Shown in pieces: positions 63,516-64,000 of a DNA stretch of 64,000 bases. Numbering within the stretch: position 1 is the first letter of the stretch; the number at the start of each line of letters is the position of its first letter. The notes beneath the pieces are model-generated. The model worked only from the letters and a program-made list of their open reading frames with translations. It searched no databases and was not told the origin of the DNA. This DNA is from Paenibacillus tundrae (lineage in GTDB: Bacteria > Bacillota > Bacilli > Paenibacillales > Paenibacillaceae): contig NZ_CP145605.1 in NCBI RefSeq assembly GCF_036884255.1, forward strand, positions 1,302,001 to 1,366,000. Direction: 5' to 3'. A program made the translations under genes and the position numbers.

Positions 63516-64000
63516 TTAATTCTCTTTCTCCAACAAAGGCACAAAATACGAATCATAATACCGCTGAAATGCCTCTTTGGTACGATCATCTTCTAATGCC
63601 CTTTTGGATAGAATCATCGCTTGTAAATCAGAAACGTGTAGATAGTAGTGCTTCTCATCCTCCCGTACAACGACAAACTGATCCCATGCCAAGAAATTTT
63701 GATTGTTCTTCGTCGTTCGCGTGATGCCTTGCTCATCTAACAACATCGTATTAGAGCCAAGGACGCCATTTAAATTCTGTTTTTTCATCATCCGAACTAT
63801 GGAGAAGAGTGTTAATTTTTTGTATAGGCTAGGGAAAACGATGATCCATAGTAGAATGGTTCCAATAGTCACAAGTGAAACGGGTCGCTGAAAAATGAGA
63901 TTTAAAAATAACAAAGAAATAGGAAACGCAGAGAGTAAAATATATTTTACCTTACGATGATGCTTGGATTGTGAGATCACATTTTTCTGTAGGTCGATTA
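63516..64000 (-). CDS. YcxB-like membrane protein, 5' end outside window
   Basis: At least 154 residues with two membrane spans (ILLSAFPISLLFLNLIF and LVTIGTILLWIIVFPSL) followed by a soluble domain (LDEQGITRTTKNNQNFLAWDQFVVVREDEKHYYLHVSD) of the YcxB C-terminal type, a PH-like fold. The frame stays open to the right edge, and family members have an extra N-terminal segment before the spans, so the true start lies outside the window. It is convergent with the tail operon and not part of it. Confidence 0.75.
   Translation of the reverse strand, partial: IDLQKNVISQSKHHRKVKYILLSAFPISLLFLNLIFQRPVSLVTIGTILLWIIVFPSLYKKLTLFSIVRMMKKQNLNGVLGSNTMLLDEQGITRTTKNNQNFLAWDQFVVVREDEKHYYLHVSDLQAMILSKRALEDDRTKEAFQRYYDSYFVPLLEKEN

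Overview
The window looks like a Paenibacillus chromosome (inference). The grounds are an SLH-domain surface protein, several GH43 arabinan/xylan enzymes with carbohydrate ABC importer genes, WYL- and AraC-type regulators, a T-box-controlled prolyl-tRNA synthetase, a queCDEF cluster and a PBSX-like phage-tail locus, with strong Shine-Dalgarno sites and Firmicutes-type terminators. No rRNA, tRNA, CRISPR array or intact insertion sequence was seen.

Layout. 1-2659 (minus): a heterodimeric BmrCD-type multidrug exporter, its second subunit cut by the left edge. 3038-5919: an SLH/PrcB-like cell-wall protein and a stand-alone ABC exporter. 6060-8648: a GH43 beta-xylosidase divergent from an AraC regulator. 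8727-10869: YdeI-like and DinB-like genes with a WYL regulator. 11171-19676: an arabinan-use region with a divergent ArsR-type regulator, a solute-binding lipoprotein, two permeases, a secreted endo-arabinanase, about 3.7 tandem copies of a 278-bp structured repeat, and an intracellular-type arabinofuranosidase. Together these would cut arabinan outside the cell, import the oligosaccharides and finish them inside. The importer ATPase is not encoded here and is probably a shared MsmX-type protein. 19891-23114: an EcsC-family gene, a fosmidomycin-resistance-type MFS pump and a small membrane protein. 23325-25881 (minus): queuosine precursor genes queF, queE, queD and queC. 26313-30960: AIM24-family, small hypothetical, WYL-regulator and KapD-like exonuclease genes. 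31149-35503: an FAD oxidoreductase behind a terminator-containing leader, then T-box-proS. 36160-37956: a secreted LysM 5'-nucleotidase.

38136-63270 holds a PBSX-like element in two parts. The control part (ImmA/IrrE protease, XRE repressor, ArpU-family regulator; 38.1-40.1 kb) is separated by about 9 kb of ordinary genes (two-component system, FMN reductase, VOC proteins, DUF4127) from the structural part (48.9-63.3 kb). The structural part encodes sheath, tube, chaperone with a probable -1 frameshift, short tape measure, LysM tail protein, baseplate, fibre, holin and GH25 endolysin. No terminase, portal, capsid or integrase gene is present, so this is most simply a headless contractile tail particle (tailocin).

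The most unusual signals are the tandem structured repeat array inside the arabinan operon, the textbook slippery heptamer in the tail chaperone, a tape-measure segment whose other reading frame looks more protein-like, two parallel leader/terminator arrangements ahead of the DUF4127 gene and the tail operon, and a heavily folded intergenic region upstream of queC.
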